This document shows positions 27,441-37,259 of a stretch of DNA of 64,000 nt, in pieces; within the stretch, counting starts at the first letter, position 1; each line of letters starts with the position of its first letter. The stretch spans positions 62,001-126,000 of the forward strand of contig JASBTQ010000006.1 in NCBI GenBank assembly GCA_030148335.1, given 5' to 3'. The notes below the pieces were generated by a model that was not told the origin of the DNA, did no database searches, and saw nothing but the letters and a program-made list of their open reading frames with translations. Made by a program: the position numbers and the translations under genes. This DNA is from Allomuricauda sp. GTDB taxonomy: Bacteria > Bacteroidota > Bacteroidia > Flavobacteriales > Flavobacteriaceae.

Positions 27441-28439
27441 ATGATGAAAATAAGATGTTCGATGGTACTGTTCCTGTTTGCCATCCTTACCATTTCTGCC
27501 CAAAATGTGGGTGAAGTGAAAATCAAAACATTGGGCCCCGCCAACCTGAACTACAGAAAGAGTCCCAAAAGGATAGTGATTTCCGATTTTCAGGTGAATT
27601 ACCAAACGGCCCTCCATCTCAAAGATTCTAAAAAAGGGGGCAAGCTGTGGAGAGGAGGACTCAAGGGCGATGCAAAGGCATCCCTCACCCTGGTGCTGGA
27701 TGGCCTTGATCCTGATGACCTCCAAAAATTAACGGATCGATTATTTCAGGACTATGTGGCGAATTTGAAATCCAAAGGTTTTGAGATTGCCCCAATTGAA
27801 GAACTCTGGAACAACAAGGCGTATGAAAAGAACCGTGAGAAAAGATGGGAACTCACAGCCGGCCAAGGACCTGAAAAGGGGAAGGAATTCGGTACCATCC
27901 TCACCAGGCCCACCACCCAGAAGTTTGTGGTCCCGTTCAGGACCATGGGCAAGGATGCAATACCCCTTGCAGGCTTTGCCGATTATGCAGGGAACACGGA
28001 AAGCAGGGTAGTGAACCAAAAAACCGATTTCATCTTCAACAAAGTCGTTCTTGTGGTGAATGTTTTTGAGGACAGCCAAAGCGAGGTGTCAAGAACGCTG
28101 AACCGTCATGCCGGAAATGCCAGGGTAAAAGCGGAGACAACCTTTGTCATCAGTGAGGAAAGCAGCATCATGTTCGATATGGGCCATTTTGTCCCACGTG
28201 GAGGGGTCGAGGTCTCCGGGGTCATGGAACGGCAGAAATTCGATGTGGCCCAAACCCCGGACAGGGACAAATTGGGAACCGATATGGGCGTGCTTCGCGT
28301 GTGGAGTGTGGACCATCAGGAAAAGGCCAATTATTCCATTGTAAAGTGTGATCCCAAAAAATATTTGGAAGGTGCCGAAAAAGGGTTGAATGCTTACTTG
28401 GATGCCGTGTTGCAAAAACTGGCGGACAAGGCCGATTAA
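27441..28439 (+). CDS. Secreted protein of unknown function
   Basis: 332 residues with a signal peptide (MVLFLFAILTISAQ). No known domain was recognised. The mature protein is beta/alpha mixed and ends with a segment YLEGAEKGLNAYLDAVLQKLADKA resembling an amphipathic helix. It has its own palindromic promoter and is 51 bases upstream of the histidine kinase, so it may be a ligand-binding or output protein of the two-component system (inference from context only). Confidence 0.75.
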   Translation: MMKIRCSMVLFLFAILTISAQNVGEVKIKTLGPANLNYRKSPKRIVISDFQVNYQTALHLKDSKKGGKLWRGGLKGDAKASLTLVLDGLDPDDLQKLTDRLFQDYVANLKSKGFEIAPIEELWNNKAYEKNREKRWELTAGQGPEKGKEFGTILTRPTTQKFVVPFRTMGKDAIPLAGFADYAGNTESRVVNQKTDFIFNKVVLVVNVFEDSQSEVSRTLNRHAGNARVKAETTFVISEESSIMFDMGHFVPRGGVEVSGVMERQKFDVAQTPDRDKLGTDMGVLRVWSVDHQEKANYSIVKCDPKKYLEGAEKGLNAYLDAVLQKLADKAD

Positions 28440-28490
28440 ATTTGAAAAAATAAGTACGTACGGCCTAAAAAATTATGCTATTTTTAGAAA

Positions 28491-30455
28491 ATGTCCTCGA
28501 TAAAACACATTTATACGCTACCGCTTGTTTTTGCATTGATGCTGACCTGTTGCACATCGCTTTCGGCCCAAAGCCTGGAAGAGCAAATTCAGGATTTAAA
28601 GGCCGAACTCAAGGAAAAATCGGGCGAGGACAAGGTAATGGCACTGAAAGATATAGGGATGAAGTTTCGTTCCATAGATTATGACAGTGCTTGGTATTAT
28701 ATTGAATTGGCCCATAACGAAGCCGAAAAACAGCAAAATGAATACCTGAAGGCAAGGATGTTGGTATCGTTCGGGATACTCGAGAACGGGAAAGGCAATT
28801 CTGACCAAGCGTTAAAATACTACCAAGATGCTTTGCCGGCCATTGAAAGTTCAGAAGACCATTTTGCCATAGGGGCACTTTATACCAATATGTCCAATGC
28901 TTACGAAAAAACAGGTGAAGTGGACAAATCGGTCGCGTACCAATTAAATGCACTGAAAGAGTTTGAGGCTTCCCAAGATTCCATTTGGATAGCCGGAAGC
29001 CTCAATAATTTGGGCAGTAGATACCAAGCTGTGAATGAATGGGAACTCTCAAAGGACTATTTTCAGAAGGCCCTGGAACTATACCAGCAATTGGGGCATG
29101 AATATTACGTGGCACTGACCTATAATAATCTGGCCAGTGTTTATCTGCATTTCAAGGACTACGAAAAAGTCATAGAATACTCCGATAAGTCGTACCGCAG
29201 TTTTAATGCATTGGGCGCGCCATTTGAATCAGCGGCACCACTTTATAATTTGGGATATGGGTATCAAGGTCTGAACGAATTGGAGAAAGCGAAGGAATAC
29301 TTTGCTCAGGCCCTTAAAATACAGCAAGAAAAGGGAGATTGGTATGTGGCCGTCCATCTTAAAAATGACATAGCCAAAACACTCATGATGCAAGGAAAGT
29401 TCCAAGAAGCGGAAAATCTGGCATTGGAAGCCTATGACGAAGCATTGGAACATGACCTTGTTTTGGCACAGGTGGAACTGTCGAAGACCCTTTCATCCGT
29501 AAGTGAAAGTATGGGAAAGTACAAGGATGCATATGGTTACCTACAAATACATAATGAGGTACTTGACAGTCTGCAAGGTTTGGAAAGGGCCAAAGAAGTG
29601 CTCAACTTGAAGGAAAAGTATGAGACCGAGCAAAAGGAGAACGAAATCCTTCGTCAACAGAACGAACTGGTCGAGAGCGAACTGTCCATTAAAAAACGCA
29701 ACAATATGCTGATCGGCAGTGGAGGGCTGCTCGCAATACTGCTCATTGTAGGATTTGTGATGTTCCGGGAACAGAAGATCAGGACAAAAAACTTGGCCAG
29801 GGAAACGGCCCTGGAAAAGGCAATAGCCGAAACCAAAGCCCAGGAGAATCTTAAGGAACAACGCATCCGTATTGCCCGCGACCTGCATGACAATATTGGT
29901 TCCCAGCTCACCTATTTGACCTCCATAACCGATTCCGCCAAACGGGGCATCGATAAGGGAGAGGTGTTCCTGATGGAAAAGCTCACCCAAATGAAACAAT
30001 TTTCCCTGGTGACCATCTCCGAACTGCGGGATACCATTTGGGCCATGAACAAGGACGAAATCAGTCTGGAAGACATCCGGGAACGTACCCAGCAATTGGC
30101 CGCTACCGTCCATGAGGCCACGGATGACAAGATCAGGGTGCGCATCGAGGGGAACCCGACCAATAAGGGGCTCAATGCTTTTGTGGGGATGAACCTATTC
30201 AGGATCATTCAAGAATCGGTCAACAATGCAGTGAAGCATTCGGGCAGCACCGAAATCGCCGTGACCTTTGCGGAACAGGATGATCAGGTGGAGATTGTAA
30301 TCGAGGATTTTGGCCAAGGGTTCGATGTCACAAAGGAATCAACAGGAAACGGTCTCCAGATCATGAGAAACCGTGCCGAAAAAGCGGGCATCGATTTTAA
30401 ACAGACCAGTGTGTCGGGAAAAGGCACCAAGGTGGAGCTAAAGGTGAACGCATAA
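28491..30455 (+). CDS. TPR-sensor histidine kinase (HisKA_3/NarL-partner type)
   Basis: 654 residues. An N-terminal signal or anchor (residues 1-27) precedes about seven TPR repeats to residue ~360. A coiled coil leads into a transmembrane helix (about 406-426), a second coiled coil, the HisKA_3 box IARDLHDNIGSQLTYL with phospho-acceptor His466, and an ATPase domain with NLFRIIQESVNNAVKHS, DFGQGFD and GNGLQIMRNRAE. Periplasmic TPRs as the sensor are common in Bacteroidetes. Its partner regulator lies 22 bases downstream. Given the neighbouring exported TPR-CHAT protein, a sensed protein-protein contact is plausible but unproven. Confidence 0.93.
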   Translation: MSSIKHIYTLPLVFALMLTCCTSLSAQSLEEQIQDLKAELKEKSGEDKVMALKDIGMKFRSIDYDSAWYYIELAHNEAEKQQNEYLKARMLVSFGILENGKGNSDQALKYYQDALPAIESSEDHFAIGALYTNMSNAYEKTGEVDKSVAYQLNALKEFEASQDSIWIAGSLNNLGSRYQAVNEWELSKDYFQKALELYQQLGHEYYVALTYNNLASVYLHFKDYEKVIEYSDKSYRSFNALGAPFESAAPLYNLGYGYQGLNELEKAKEYFAQALKIQQEKGDWYVAVHLKNDIAKTLMMQGKFQEAENLALEAYDEALEHDLVLAQVELSKTLSSVSESMGKYKDAYGYLQIHNEVLDSLQGLERAKEVLNLKEKYETEQKENEILRQQNELVESELSIKKRNNMLIGSGGLLAILLIVGFVMFREQKIRTKNLARETALEKAIAETKAQENLKEQRIRIARDLHDNIGSQLTYLTSITDSAKRGIDKGEVFLMEKLTQMKQFSLVTISELRDTIWAMNKDEISLEDIRERTQQLAATVHEATDDKIRVRIEGNPTNKGLNAFVGMNLFRIIQESVNNAVKHSGSTEIAVTFAEQDDQVEIVIEDFGQGFDVTKESTGNGLQIMRNRAEKAGIDFKQTSVSGKGTKVELKVNA

Positions 30456-30477
30456 ATCCAAATTCAAAGACAAAGCG

Positions 30478-31134
30478 ATGGGCAAGATCAAGTTGGCAAT
30501 AGTGGATGACAATACATTTTTGGCAAGGGCCATCCATGAAAAACTTGTCGAATATACTGATTTGGACATCAAATACATGGTGTACAATGGCAGTGAACTT
30601 TTGGCCAAGCTGGAAAAGAGCCATAATCTGGATCTTGTGCTCATGGACATTGAAATGCCCATTTTGGACGGGATAGAGACGGTTCATATCATGAAACAAA
30701 AATACCCGCACATCAAGGTGCTCATGCTGACCGTTTTTGACAACGATGAGAACATCTTCAATGCCATTCGCGCAGGGGCCGATGGGTACTTGCTCAAGGA
30801 AGTAGAAGCGGATAAATTGTATGGTGCCATCAAAGAAACTATTTCTGGAGGTGCGGCCATGAGTCCCTCCATAGCCGTAAAAACACTGAGATTGTTGCGT
30901 TATCCTGAAAAACAGGAATCATTGACCGTAAGGGAAGACGTCATCGAATTGAGTGTTCGTGAACAGGAAGTGTTGGAACAACTGGCCGAGGGACTCAGCT
31001 ATACGGCCATTGCCAACAATCTTTTCCTTTCGCCCAGCACGGTCCGAAAACATATCGAAAACATCTACAAAAAGCTCCAGGTGCACAACAAGCTGGAAGC
31101 CGTGCAAAAGGCAAGGAGGCAGAGTTTGATCTAG
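30478..31134 (+). CDS. LuxR/NarL-family response regulator
   Basis: 218 residues. Receiver domain with acidic pair near residue 10-11 (VDDN), phospho-acceptor Asp57 in LVLMDIEMPILDG, and conserved Lys in YLLKEVE. The C-terminal LuxR helix-turn-helix has LSVREQEVLEQLAEGLSYTAIANNLF and STVRKHIENIYKKL. Partner of the TPR kinase. Regulators of this class bind short palindromes, so the duplicated TACGnCAATTGnCGTA element in the same block is its best candidate target. Confidence 0.94.
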   Translation: MGKIKLAIVDDNTFLARAIHEKLVEYTDLDIKYMVYNGSELLAKLEKSHNLDLVLMDIEMPILDGIETVHIMKQKYPHIKVLMLTVFDNDENIFNAIRAGADGYLLKEVEADKLYGAIKETISGGAAMSPSIAVKTLRLLRYPEKQESLTVREDVIELSVREQEVLEQLAEGLSYTAIANNLFLSPSTVRKHIENIYKKLQVHNKLEAVQKARRQSLI

Positions 31135-32045
31135 GTATTTTGGAATTCAATTGGGATTTGATATGCTATCGTGGTGCAAAGGCATTGAAAACCATTGCAA
31201 AAGGCATGGATGGGTGATTGGAATATAATAAACTTTCCTACTGTAATAAAAATCTTCCCAATTACACTTCTAAATATAAAGAAACGGTTTGGAAAATAGT
31301 GTAGCTTTATTTAATAAACTTGCCTTCTCTCAATTTTTTTTGCAAAATGCTTTCGTTGTGCCTTCGTTTTTTCCAAATCGAGTTTGAAAATCTATTTCAA
31401 CGGTTTGGGAAACAGTGTATGGCACTAATCATGTGTTGGGAGAGGAGTAAATTCACCAATAACCTTCATGTTGAGGATGGTCAAACTCAAGGAAAAGTTG
31501 CGGGCGTAATATTTAATTGATGGTTTTTCTGAATCTGGTACCCAAATCCCTCATTTCAATGTTTTAAAATTGTTTGATGGGTCATTATAACATGTAATAT
31601 CTCTGTTGTTCAGCCTTCCAAGCTTCAATTTTGGAGGTTATATTCTTCTCGTCACTAAAAAAAATGTGATGAAATTGATATTTGTCAATTCCCCAAAAGA
31701 TTGTATAAAATAAGATGATCTAGCCTCCGTTTCCTAGTTGATAAATCAGAAAAGTTGTACAATTTTTTGAAATGACTACATAAAATGAATAACCATCGTC
31801 CTATTAAAATAAATGAACCCTAAAAGTTTTCGCTTCATGACTTAAAGCTACCTTAAAGTACCTCCGAAAAAATCCATTCAAGTATGTATTGGAGTCCTGG
31901 ACACCTCAAATAGGGAAGAAGGGACAACAAAGTGAACTGCCTCTATTTTGCTGGCCTGACCCTCCTTTGCCCAATTCCAAACCACTTGAAACCCAAAAAT
32001 CGAATTGACTTTTTAATCATTGTAAAACCAAAATCAATAAAACCA
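31135..32045. other. AT-rich intergenic region
   Basis: About 900 bases with high A+T and no convincing gene. A 66-codon plus-strand frame at 31320-31520 has no recognisable composition or motif and is probably chance. The in-frame upstream extension of the next gene (from 31932) lacks a signal peptide, and the ATG at 32046 is better. No clear terminator follows the response regulator. Confidence 0.45.
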
Positions 32046-32600
32046 ATGAAAAATCCATTTTACAGGAAACCCTTTACCATCTTCCTCCTCCTATGCACCA
32101 TCATGGTCAGCGAGGCCATTGCACAATCCAATGACTTGGTGGTCATGATCGACTCCAAGTATTCCCAAAAACAGCAAGTACTGGACAATTTGCCCCTGGG
32201 CGCTGCCGTATTTGAGATTGGCATGCAAGGAAACCCGTGGCAACAAATCCGTGAGTATATGGAACAAAACCGTTCCACGATGGCCATCCACCTTTTTGCC
32301 AATGCCAGCTACAATGCACTTCAATTGGGGAACACCACCTACGCTTTGGATGAAGTGGAACAAGAACTTGAGCTTCCCATGCTGGAGGGACTCTACCAAG
32401 GTAACAACATTCAGCTTTTGATCTACGACTGCAACTTGGGTTCCAATCCAGAAGGGCTTTTGCTGCTCAAACAAATCAGCGATAGGGCATACTTCAACAT
32501 TGCGGTGCCGACCCATTGTAATTCAATTTTTGGAGGCGACCTGGTATTTGACCATACCACAATGAACCAAATGACAAGCAATTCAATTTTTATTAGATAG
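32046..32600 (+). CDS. Stand-alone secreted DUF4347-like protein
   Basis: 184 residues beginning at the ATG that opens a signal peptide (FTIFLLLCTIMVSEAIAQ). The body resembles DUF4347, normally the first domain of giant cadherin-like adhesins: DLVVMIDSKYSQKQQVLDNL, GAAVFEIG, MAIHLFANASYNALQLG, LLIYDCNLGS and a GGDLVFD end. The usual HGxxG-like motif is altered to FANAS. It lies 7 bases upstream of the giant adhesin gene. Here the domain seems split off as a separate protein working beside the adhesin (inference). Confidence 0.75.
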   Translation: MKNPFYRKPFTIFLLLCTIMVSEAIAQSNDLVVMIDSKYSQKQQVLDNLPLGAAVFEIGMQGNPWQQIREYMEQNRSTMAIHLFANASYNALQLGNTTYALDEVEQELELPMLEGLYQGNNIQLLIYDCNLGSNPEGLLLLKQISDRAYFNIAVPTHCNSIFGGDLVFDHTTMNQMTSNSIFIR

Positions 32601-32607
32601 TACAACC

Positions 32608-35600
32608 ATGAAACAGATCTCAACAAACTTATTTTCATTTGTATTGTTGTTCCTATTATGTGGGACAGCAATGGCCCAAACGGTGGACATGACCGTAAAG
32701 CAGGGGCCCAATGTGGATGTCATGGTAACCGTGGGTGCGGCCAACCTGGACCTTTCCACCTTTGAACAGGACCTGGAACAGGCCATGCACCTCAAAGGCA
32801 TTCCTTTGGGCAAACTAAGGGTAGAAGCTTTCCAAAGAAGTTCCATATCATCGGACCAAGCCGATGCGAGCGACATTTTCAACAGTTGGAACGTCATGGA
32901 CTTTAACGGGGCCGAACCACCCAATCCACACAACTACCTGAGTGGAACCGGGTCTGGCACATATACTGGCCCTTACTTTTCATTTGATTCGGCTACCAAT
33001 CGGATTTTGGCCGATCCCGTGGCAAGAAATGCGGGAAATTCCGGAGTTGCCATGTATGACCCTACGGGAGATGTAGCCGACGGAACCATTTCCGCCACTT
33101 TTGGCCTTTCGGGAAATCCATACCAGCATGCCGAGGTAGGATTTATCTTTAGAAAGATAGACAACAATAATTTCTATGCATACCTCATAGATAACCACAC
33201 CGCTTGTGGTAACCTAACGGGATACGGTGCAGAGGGCACACCGGCGGAGGCCATCTTGATGCGCAAAAATGGGGTGACCTCCATTTTGGCGGTGAATGCC
33301 ACTGGCGGCACAACAGGAAAACCAGCTAGTTGGAACACCAATAGGGGGGATATGTTCGGGCCTTTTTACAATGGCCAGAGCATCGACTTTAGAATAGAAA
33401 TGAGTGGCGACAACATCAAAGTATCCCGTAGGGGCGGTGGTGGAAACGCTGGAACCGATTGGATACAGGCCTTCGACATAACCGACACCAACCTCTCCTC
33501 CGGAAGCTATGGTTTCTATGTGCATGAGCAACAAAATGCCTATTTCAAGGATATTGAGATAGAAAAATTGGAGCTCCGAGCCTTCAAGGATGTGCTACGT
33601 GAGCCACAATGGAGGAACAGTGCCCTTAGGTTCAACGTAAACCTTGATGATGCCGAAGTGGCCGATTTTGATGTGGATACCGACCTTTCCGAAATATTGA
33701 TGCGTACCATCAATGAGGACATCCATTATATTGGATGGGGAACCAATGCCAACCAGACCCAGTTCGATCGTTTTATAGCCCAGAACAACAGTCAGGGAAC
33801 CTTTGTCAACAGGAGCAATGGCAGCTGGTCATCGTGGATCGATGACATAGCCCAATACATCTATGAGCAGTATCAATTTGGCACCGTCACCGCCGGTGAA
33901 TTTTTCATAGCGGGCACTTCTGTGGAAATTGACGTAGATCCAGCCCAGTTGAAAAACAATACCGCCAATGCCAGCTACCCAAGCGGGCGATGGAAAATAA
34001 CCCATGATGAGACCCATTTCGCCAACAACACTGGTAAAGTTTCCTGGAACGGCCTTTATTTGGAGGATGTGCCCGAGTTTTACGAAAAGACCGGAAAATA
34101 TACCTTCACCTTTGAAGACCTGCCCACTGCGCCCACAACCCTATACTTTCACCGTAAGCCCGTGGCCAGTTTTACCTATAGCGGGGATACCGGGTTCATA
34201 AACGACACGTCCTACGATTTGGACGGAGGTACCAACAATGGGATAGCCCAGACCGAATGGCAATGGAAATCTGTGGATGCAGTCTCGACCAACGATTGGA
34301 ACACAGGTATGTTTGACAAGAATGCCGTTCCCGAAGGCCAATACTTGGTTATGTTAAGGGTACAGGACCATCAAGGCACCTGGAGCAAGCCATCCAGTAT
34401 CTACGTGGAGAAAACATCAGGTTCAGGGGGGACCGAGGACTTGCCCATTGCACAGTTCAACATCCTCCCCGACATGCTCAACACCTATTCCGGGAACATG
34501 GCCATCGCCGTTGAGGACAACTCTGTGGACCCTTACGGAAGGACCTTGTCCACACAGGAATGGATCGTTACACAACGCACCTATGATTCCGAAGGGAACC
34601 CGACCAACACGCAAATTTACAGTGGTGGCACCCCTATGACCGATTTTTCGGCCTACAATAACAAATCAGCCGATTACATTATCAGTCTAAGGACGCAGAC
34701 CGATTCAGGCGTATGGTCACTTCCATTTTACCGCACATTGACCATCGTTGATGACAATATCGCTCCAACAGTAACGGCCAACCCATCCAACGGAAACCTG
34801 GATACGACCGATGACATTCTTCTCGTGTTTCAAGATGAAAATGGAGGCAGTGGCTTCGACGTACAACGCTTTGCTAAAGTACAAAGTGCCACACCACCCG
34901 CAACGGGCAATGCCGCCTGGACCTCTTGGAGCAACAGTCAGTCCAAGACAACCTCATTCGCTTCAGGTGGATCGGGCTGGTACATCCATGCCGAGGTAAA
35001 GGACAATGCCGGAAATGTTGGGACAACAAGTTTTGGACCTTACACTGTCACCTTGGTGGTCAGTGCAGATGATGACCTTGCCATCTTGGACGAGGATACC
35101 ACATCCAACCCCATAGATGTACTGTTCAATGATGTGTATGACACTGCATTTACCCCAACGGTCACCATAACCGTGCAGGGAACAAAAGGGAATGCCGTAG
35201 TGAACGGAAGCAACCAAGTGGTCTATACACCTAACGCAAATGCAAATGGAACGGACACCGTCACATACGAACTGGATGACCAGGGGCAAAAAGTAACAGC
35301 TAATATCACCCTGTCCATTCTGCCAAAGGATGACTTGCCCGTTTCCAATACAGATTCGTTCAATCTGGATGAAAATGGGACCCTCAACGAGGATGTCTCC
35401 ACCAACGATGTAGAGATTGATGGAGATGAGGTGATTTACTATCTTATCGATGGGCCTTCCCATGCCGCTTCGTTCACCTTCGACCCAGATGGGACCTTTA
35501 CCTATGAGCATGACGGTAGCGAAACCACATCCGATAGTTTTACCTACAATTTTGAGGATGCCGTATCATTTTCCCAGACCGTGACCGTTACGCTTACCAT

Positions 35601-37233
35601 CAATCCAATGAACGATATCCCAGAAGGTGGAAACATTACTGTGGAGGTAATACAGGATTTGGGATATGCCTTTTCAGTAGGAGATTTTACCTTCAACGAT
35701 GTGGATTCAGGTGATGGATTTAATGGGATACAGATCATTTCCCTTCCCGCTAAAGGCGCATTTACCTATAATGGAAACCCAGTTTCCCTCAATGACATGA
35801 TCGATGACATTGCCCTTCTGGCCTATACTACCGAAGAAGGTGAATATGGTGAAAACTATGCCTCTTTTTCGTTCAAGGTGAAGGATGGTTCCGATGCATT
35901 GAGCAATGACACCTATTCCGCAACCATCACAGCCGCACAGGATACCGATGGTGATGGGATACCCGATGATGAGGATGGGGACGATGATAACGACGGAACC
36001 CCCGACGATGAGGACGACTTCCCGAAAGACCCTTCCGAGGACACCGATACCGATGGTGACGGGACAGGGGACAACGCCGATGACGATGACGACAACGATG
36101 GCACCCCCGACGATGGGGACGACTTCCCGAAAGACCCTTCCGAGGATACCGATACCGATGGTGACGGGACAGGGGACAATGCCGATGACGATGACGACAA
36201 CGATGGCACCCCCGACGATGGGGACGACTTCCCGAAAGACCCCTCCGAGGATACCGATACCGATGGTGACGGGACTGGGGACAATGCCGATGACGATGAC
36301 GACAACGATGGCACCCCCGACAATCAGGATGATTTCCCGAAAGACCCCTCCGAGGATACCGATACCGACGGTGACGGAACAGGTGACAATGCCGATGACG
36401 ACGATGACAACGATGGCACCCCCGACGATCAGGACGATTTCCCGAAAGACCCTTCAGAGGATACCGATACCGATGGTGACGGGACAGGGGACAACGCAGA
36501 TGACGATGACGACAACGATGGCACCCCCGACGATGGGGACGACTTCCCGAAAGACCCTTCAGAGGACTCTGATATAGATGGTGATGGAATTGGCGACAAT
36601 GCCGATGATGATGACAATAATGATGGCGTGACCGATACCGACACCGATGGCGATGGTCTTGGGGATGAAGTTGACAATGATGATGACAATGACGGTATTC
36701 CCGATGATGAGGATGACTTCCCCACTGATGCCAATGAAGGTGCCGACACCGACGGTGATGGGATTGGGGACAATGCCGATACCGATGATGATGGCGATGG
36801 ATATTCCGACGATATCGAAGAGGCAGAAGGAACCAATCCAAAAGATTCCAACAGCACCCCATTGGACACCGATGGTGATGGTGTGCCCGATAGCATGGAC
36901 GACGACGATGACAACGATGGCGTTTTGGACGGTGATGATTCCTTCCCGACCAGCGATGAGCCCAGACTCGTTCCTGCACAGGCCTTTACACCCAACGGGG
37001 ACGGCAACAACGATGCATGGGTCATCCCGGGCATAGACAATTATCCCAACAACAAGGTTTCCGTTTACAACCGATGGGGGCATGAGGTCTTTGCCACAAG
37101 GTCGTACAAGAACGATTGGGAAGGCTTCTACAAAAGCAGGAACGAAAAGCTTCCTGCAGGCTCCTATCTCTATATCATCGATTTGGGAGATGGCAATGCC
37201 CCTTTGCAAGGCTGGATTTTCATCAATTACTAA
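32608..37233 (+). CDS. Giant T9SS-secreted adhesin with cadherin-like and TSP3 repeats
   Basis: 1541 residues. Signal peptide ending near TAMAQT. A lectin/LamG-like region (about 100-320) has FSFDSATNRILADP and FIFRKIDNNNFYAYLIDN. Ig/PKD-like domains with DNIAPTV follow (600-800). Two VCBS/cadherin-like domains (about 810-1110) carry DEDTTSNPIDVLFNDVYD and TDSFNLDENGTL. A long Asp-rich thrombospondin type 3 array covers about 1112-1450. It ends in a gliding-motility type-B CTD (AFTPNGDGNNDAWVIPGID, VYNRWGHEVF). The CTD directs export by the type IX system and surface fixation. The TSP3 Asp residues should bind calcium. The downstream PorP/SprF partner is typical for type-B cargo. Confidence 0.92.
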   Translation: MKQISTNLFSFVLLFLLCGTAMAQTVDMTVKQGPNVDVMVTVGAANLDLSTFEQDLEQAMHLKGIPLGKLRVEAFQRSSISSDQADASDIFNSWNVMDFNGAEPPNPHNYLSGTGSGTYTGPYFSFDSATNRILADPVARNAGNSGVAMYDPTGDVADGTISATFGLSGNPYQHAEVGFIFRKIDNNNFYAYLIDNHTACGNLTGYGAEGTPAEAILMRKNGVTSILAVNATGGTTGKPASWNTNRGDMFGPFYNGQSIDFRIEMSGDNIKVSRRGGGGNAGTDWIQAFDITDTNLSSGSYGFYVHEQQNAYFKDIEIEKLELRAFKDVLREPQWRNSALRFNVNLDDAEVADFDVDTDLSEILMRTINEDIHYIGWGTNANQTQFDRFIAQNNSQGTFVNRSNGSWSSWIDDIAQYIYEQYQFGTVTAGEFFIAGTSVEIDVDPAQLKNNTANASYPSGRWKITHDETHFANNTGKVSWNGLYLEDVPEFYEKTGKYTFTFEDLPTAPTTLYFHRKPVASFTYSGDTGFINDTSYDLDGGTNNGIAQTEWQWKSVDAVSTNDWNTGMFDKNAVPEGQYLVMLRVQDHQGTWSKPSSIYVEKTSGSGGTEDLPIAQFNILPDMLNTYSGNMAIAVEDNSVDPYGRTLSTQEWIVTQRTYDSEGNPTNTQIYSGGTPMTDFSAYNNKSADYIISLRTQTDSGVWSLPFYRTLTIVDDNIAPTVTANPSNGNLDTTDDILLVFQDENGGSGFDVQRFAKVQSATPPATGNAAWTSWSNSQSKTTSFASGGSGWYIHAEVKDNAGNVGTTSFGPYTVTLVVSADDDLAILDEDTTSNPIDVLFNDVYDTAFTPTVTITVQGTKGNAVVNGSNQVVYTPNANANGTDTVTYELDDQGQKVTANITLSILPKDDLPVSNTDSFNLDENGTLNEDVSTNDVEIDGDEVIYYLIDGPSHAASFTFDPDGTFTYEHDGSETTSDSFTYNFEDAVSFSQTVTVTLTINPMNDIPEGGNITVEVIQDLGYAFSVGDFTFNDVDSGDGFNGIQIISLPAKGAFTYNGNPVSLNDMIDDIALLAYTTEEGEYGENYASFSFKVKDGSDALSNDTYSATITAAQDTDGDGIPDDEDGDDDNDGTPDDEDDFPKDPSEDTDTDGDGTGDNADDDDDNDGTPDDGDDFPKDPSEDTDTDGDGTGDNADDDDDNDGTPDDGDDFPKDPSEDTDTDGDGTGDNADDDDDNDGTPDNQDDFPKDPSEDTDTDGDGTGDNADDDDDNDGTPDDQDDFPKDPSEDTDTDGDGTGDNADDDDDNDGTPDDGDDFPKDPSEDSDIDGDGIGDNADDDDNNDGVTDTDTDGDGLGDEVDNDDDNDGIPDDEDDFPTDANEGADTDGDGIGDNADTDDDGDGYSDDIEEAEGTNPKDSNSTPLDTDGDGVPDSMDDDDDNDGVLDGDDSFPTSDEPRLVPAQAFTPNGDGNNDAWVIPGIDNYPNNKVSVYNRWGHEVFATRSYKNDWEGFYKSRNEKLPAGSYLYIIDLGDGNAPLQGWIFINY
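35980..36595 (+). repeat. 105-bp coding tandem array (TSP3 repeats)
   Basis: The string CCCGAAAGAC recurs at 36021, 36126, 36231, 36336, 36441 and 36546, exactly 105 bases apart, giving six near-identical units of 35 residues. Differences are mainly silent (TCC/TCA, GAC/GAT) or limited to the DDE/DDG/DNQ/DDQ position. The uniform DNA shows recent expansion or gene conversion. Less regular TSP3 units follow to about 36950. Confidence 0.93.
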
Positions 37234-37259
37234 AAACGACAAAAAACAGAATCAAAGAC

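Noticed and set aside
28453..28464. Third copy of the TACG palindrome before the histidine kinase (TACGTACGG)
   Set aside because: Only one half resembles the motif; the central CAATTG is absent.
31320..31520. 66-codon frame in the AT-rich gap
   Set aside because: No signal peptide, motif or promoter; composition fits noncoding AT-rich DNA.
35980..36595. Possible CRISPR array because of regular spacing
   Set aside because: The whole 105-bp unit is repeated, there are no unique spacers, and it is in frame within the adhesin.
35913..37242. Long minus-strand reading frames opposite the adhesin repeat region
   Set aside because: They are by-products of the periodic Asp-rich repeat (giving Ser/Pro- or His/Arg-rich translations) and have no start context or known domain.
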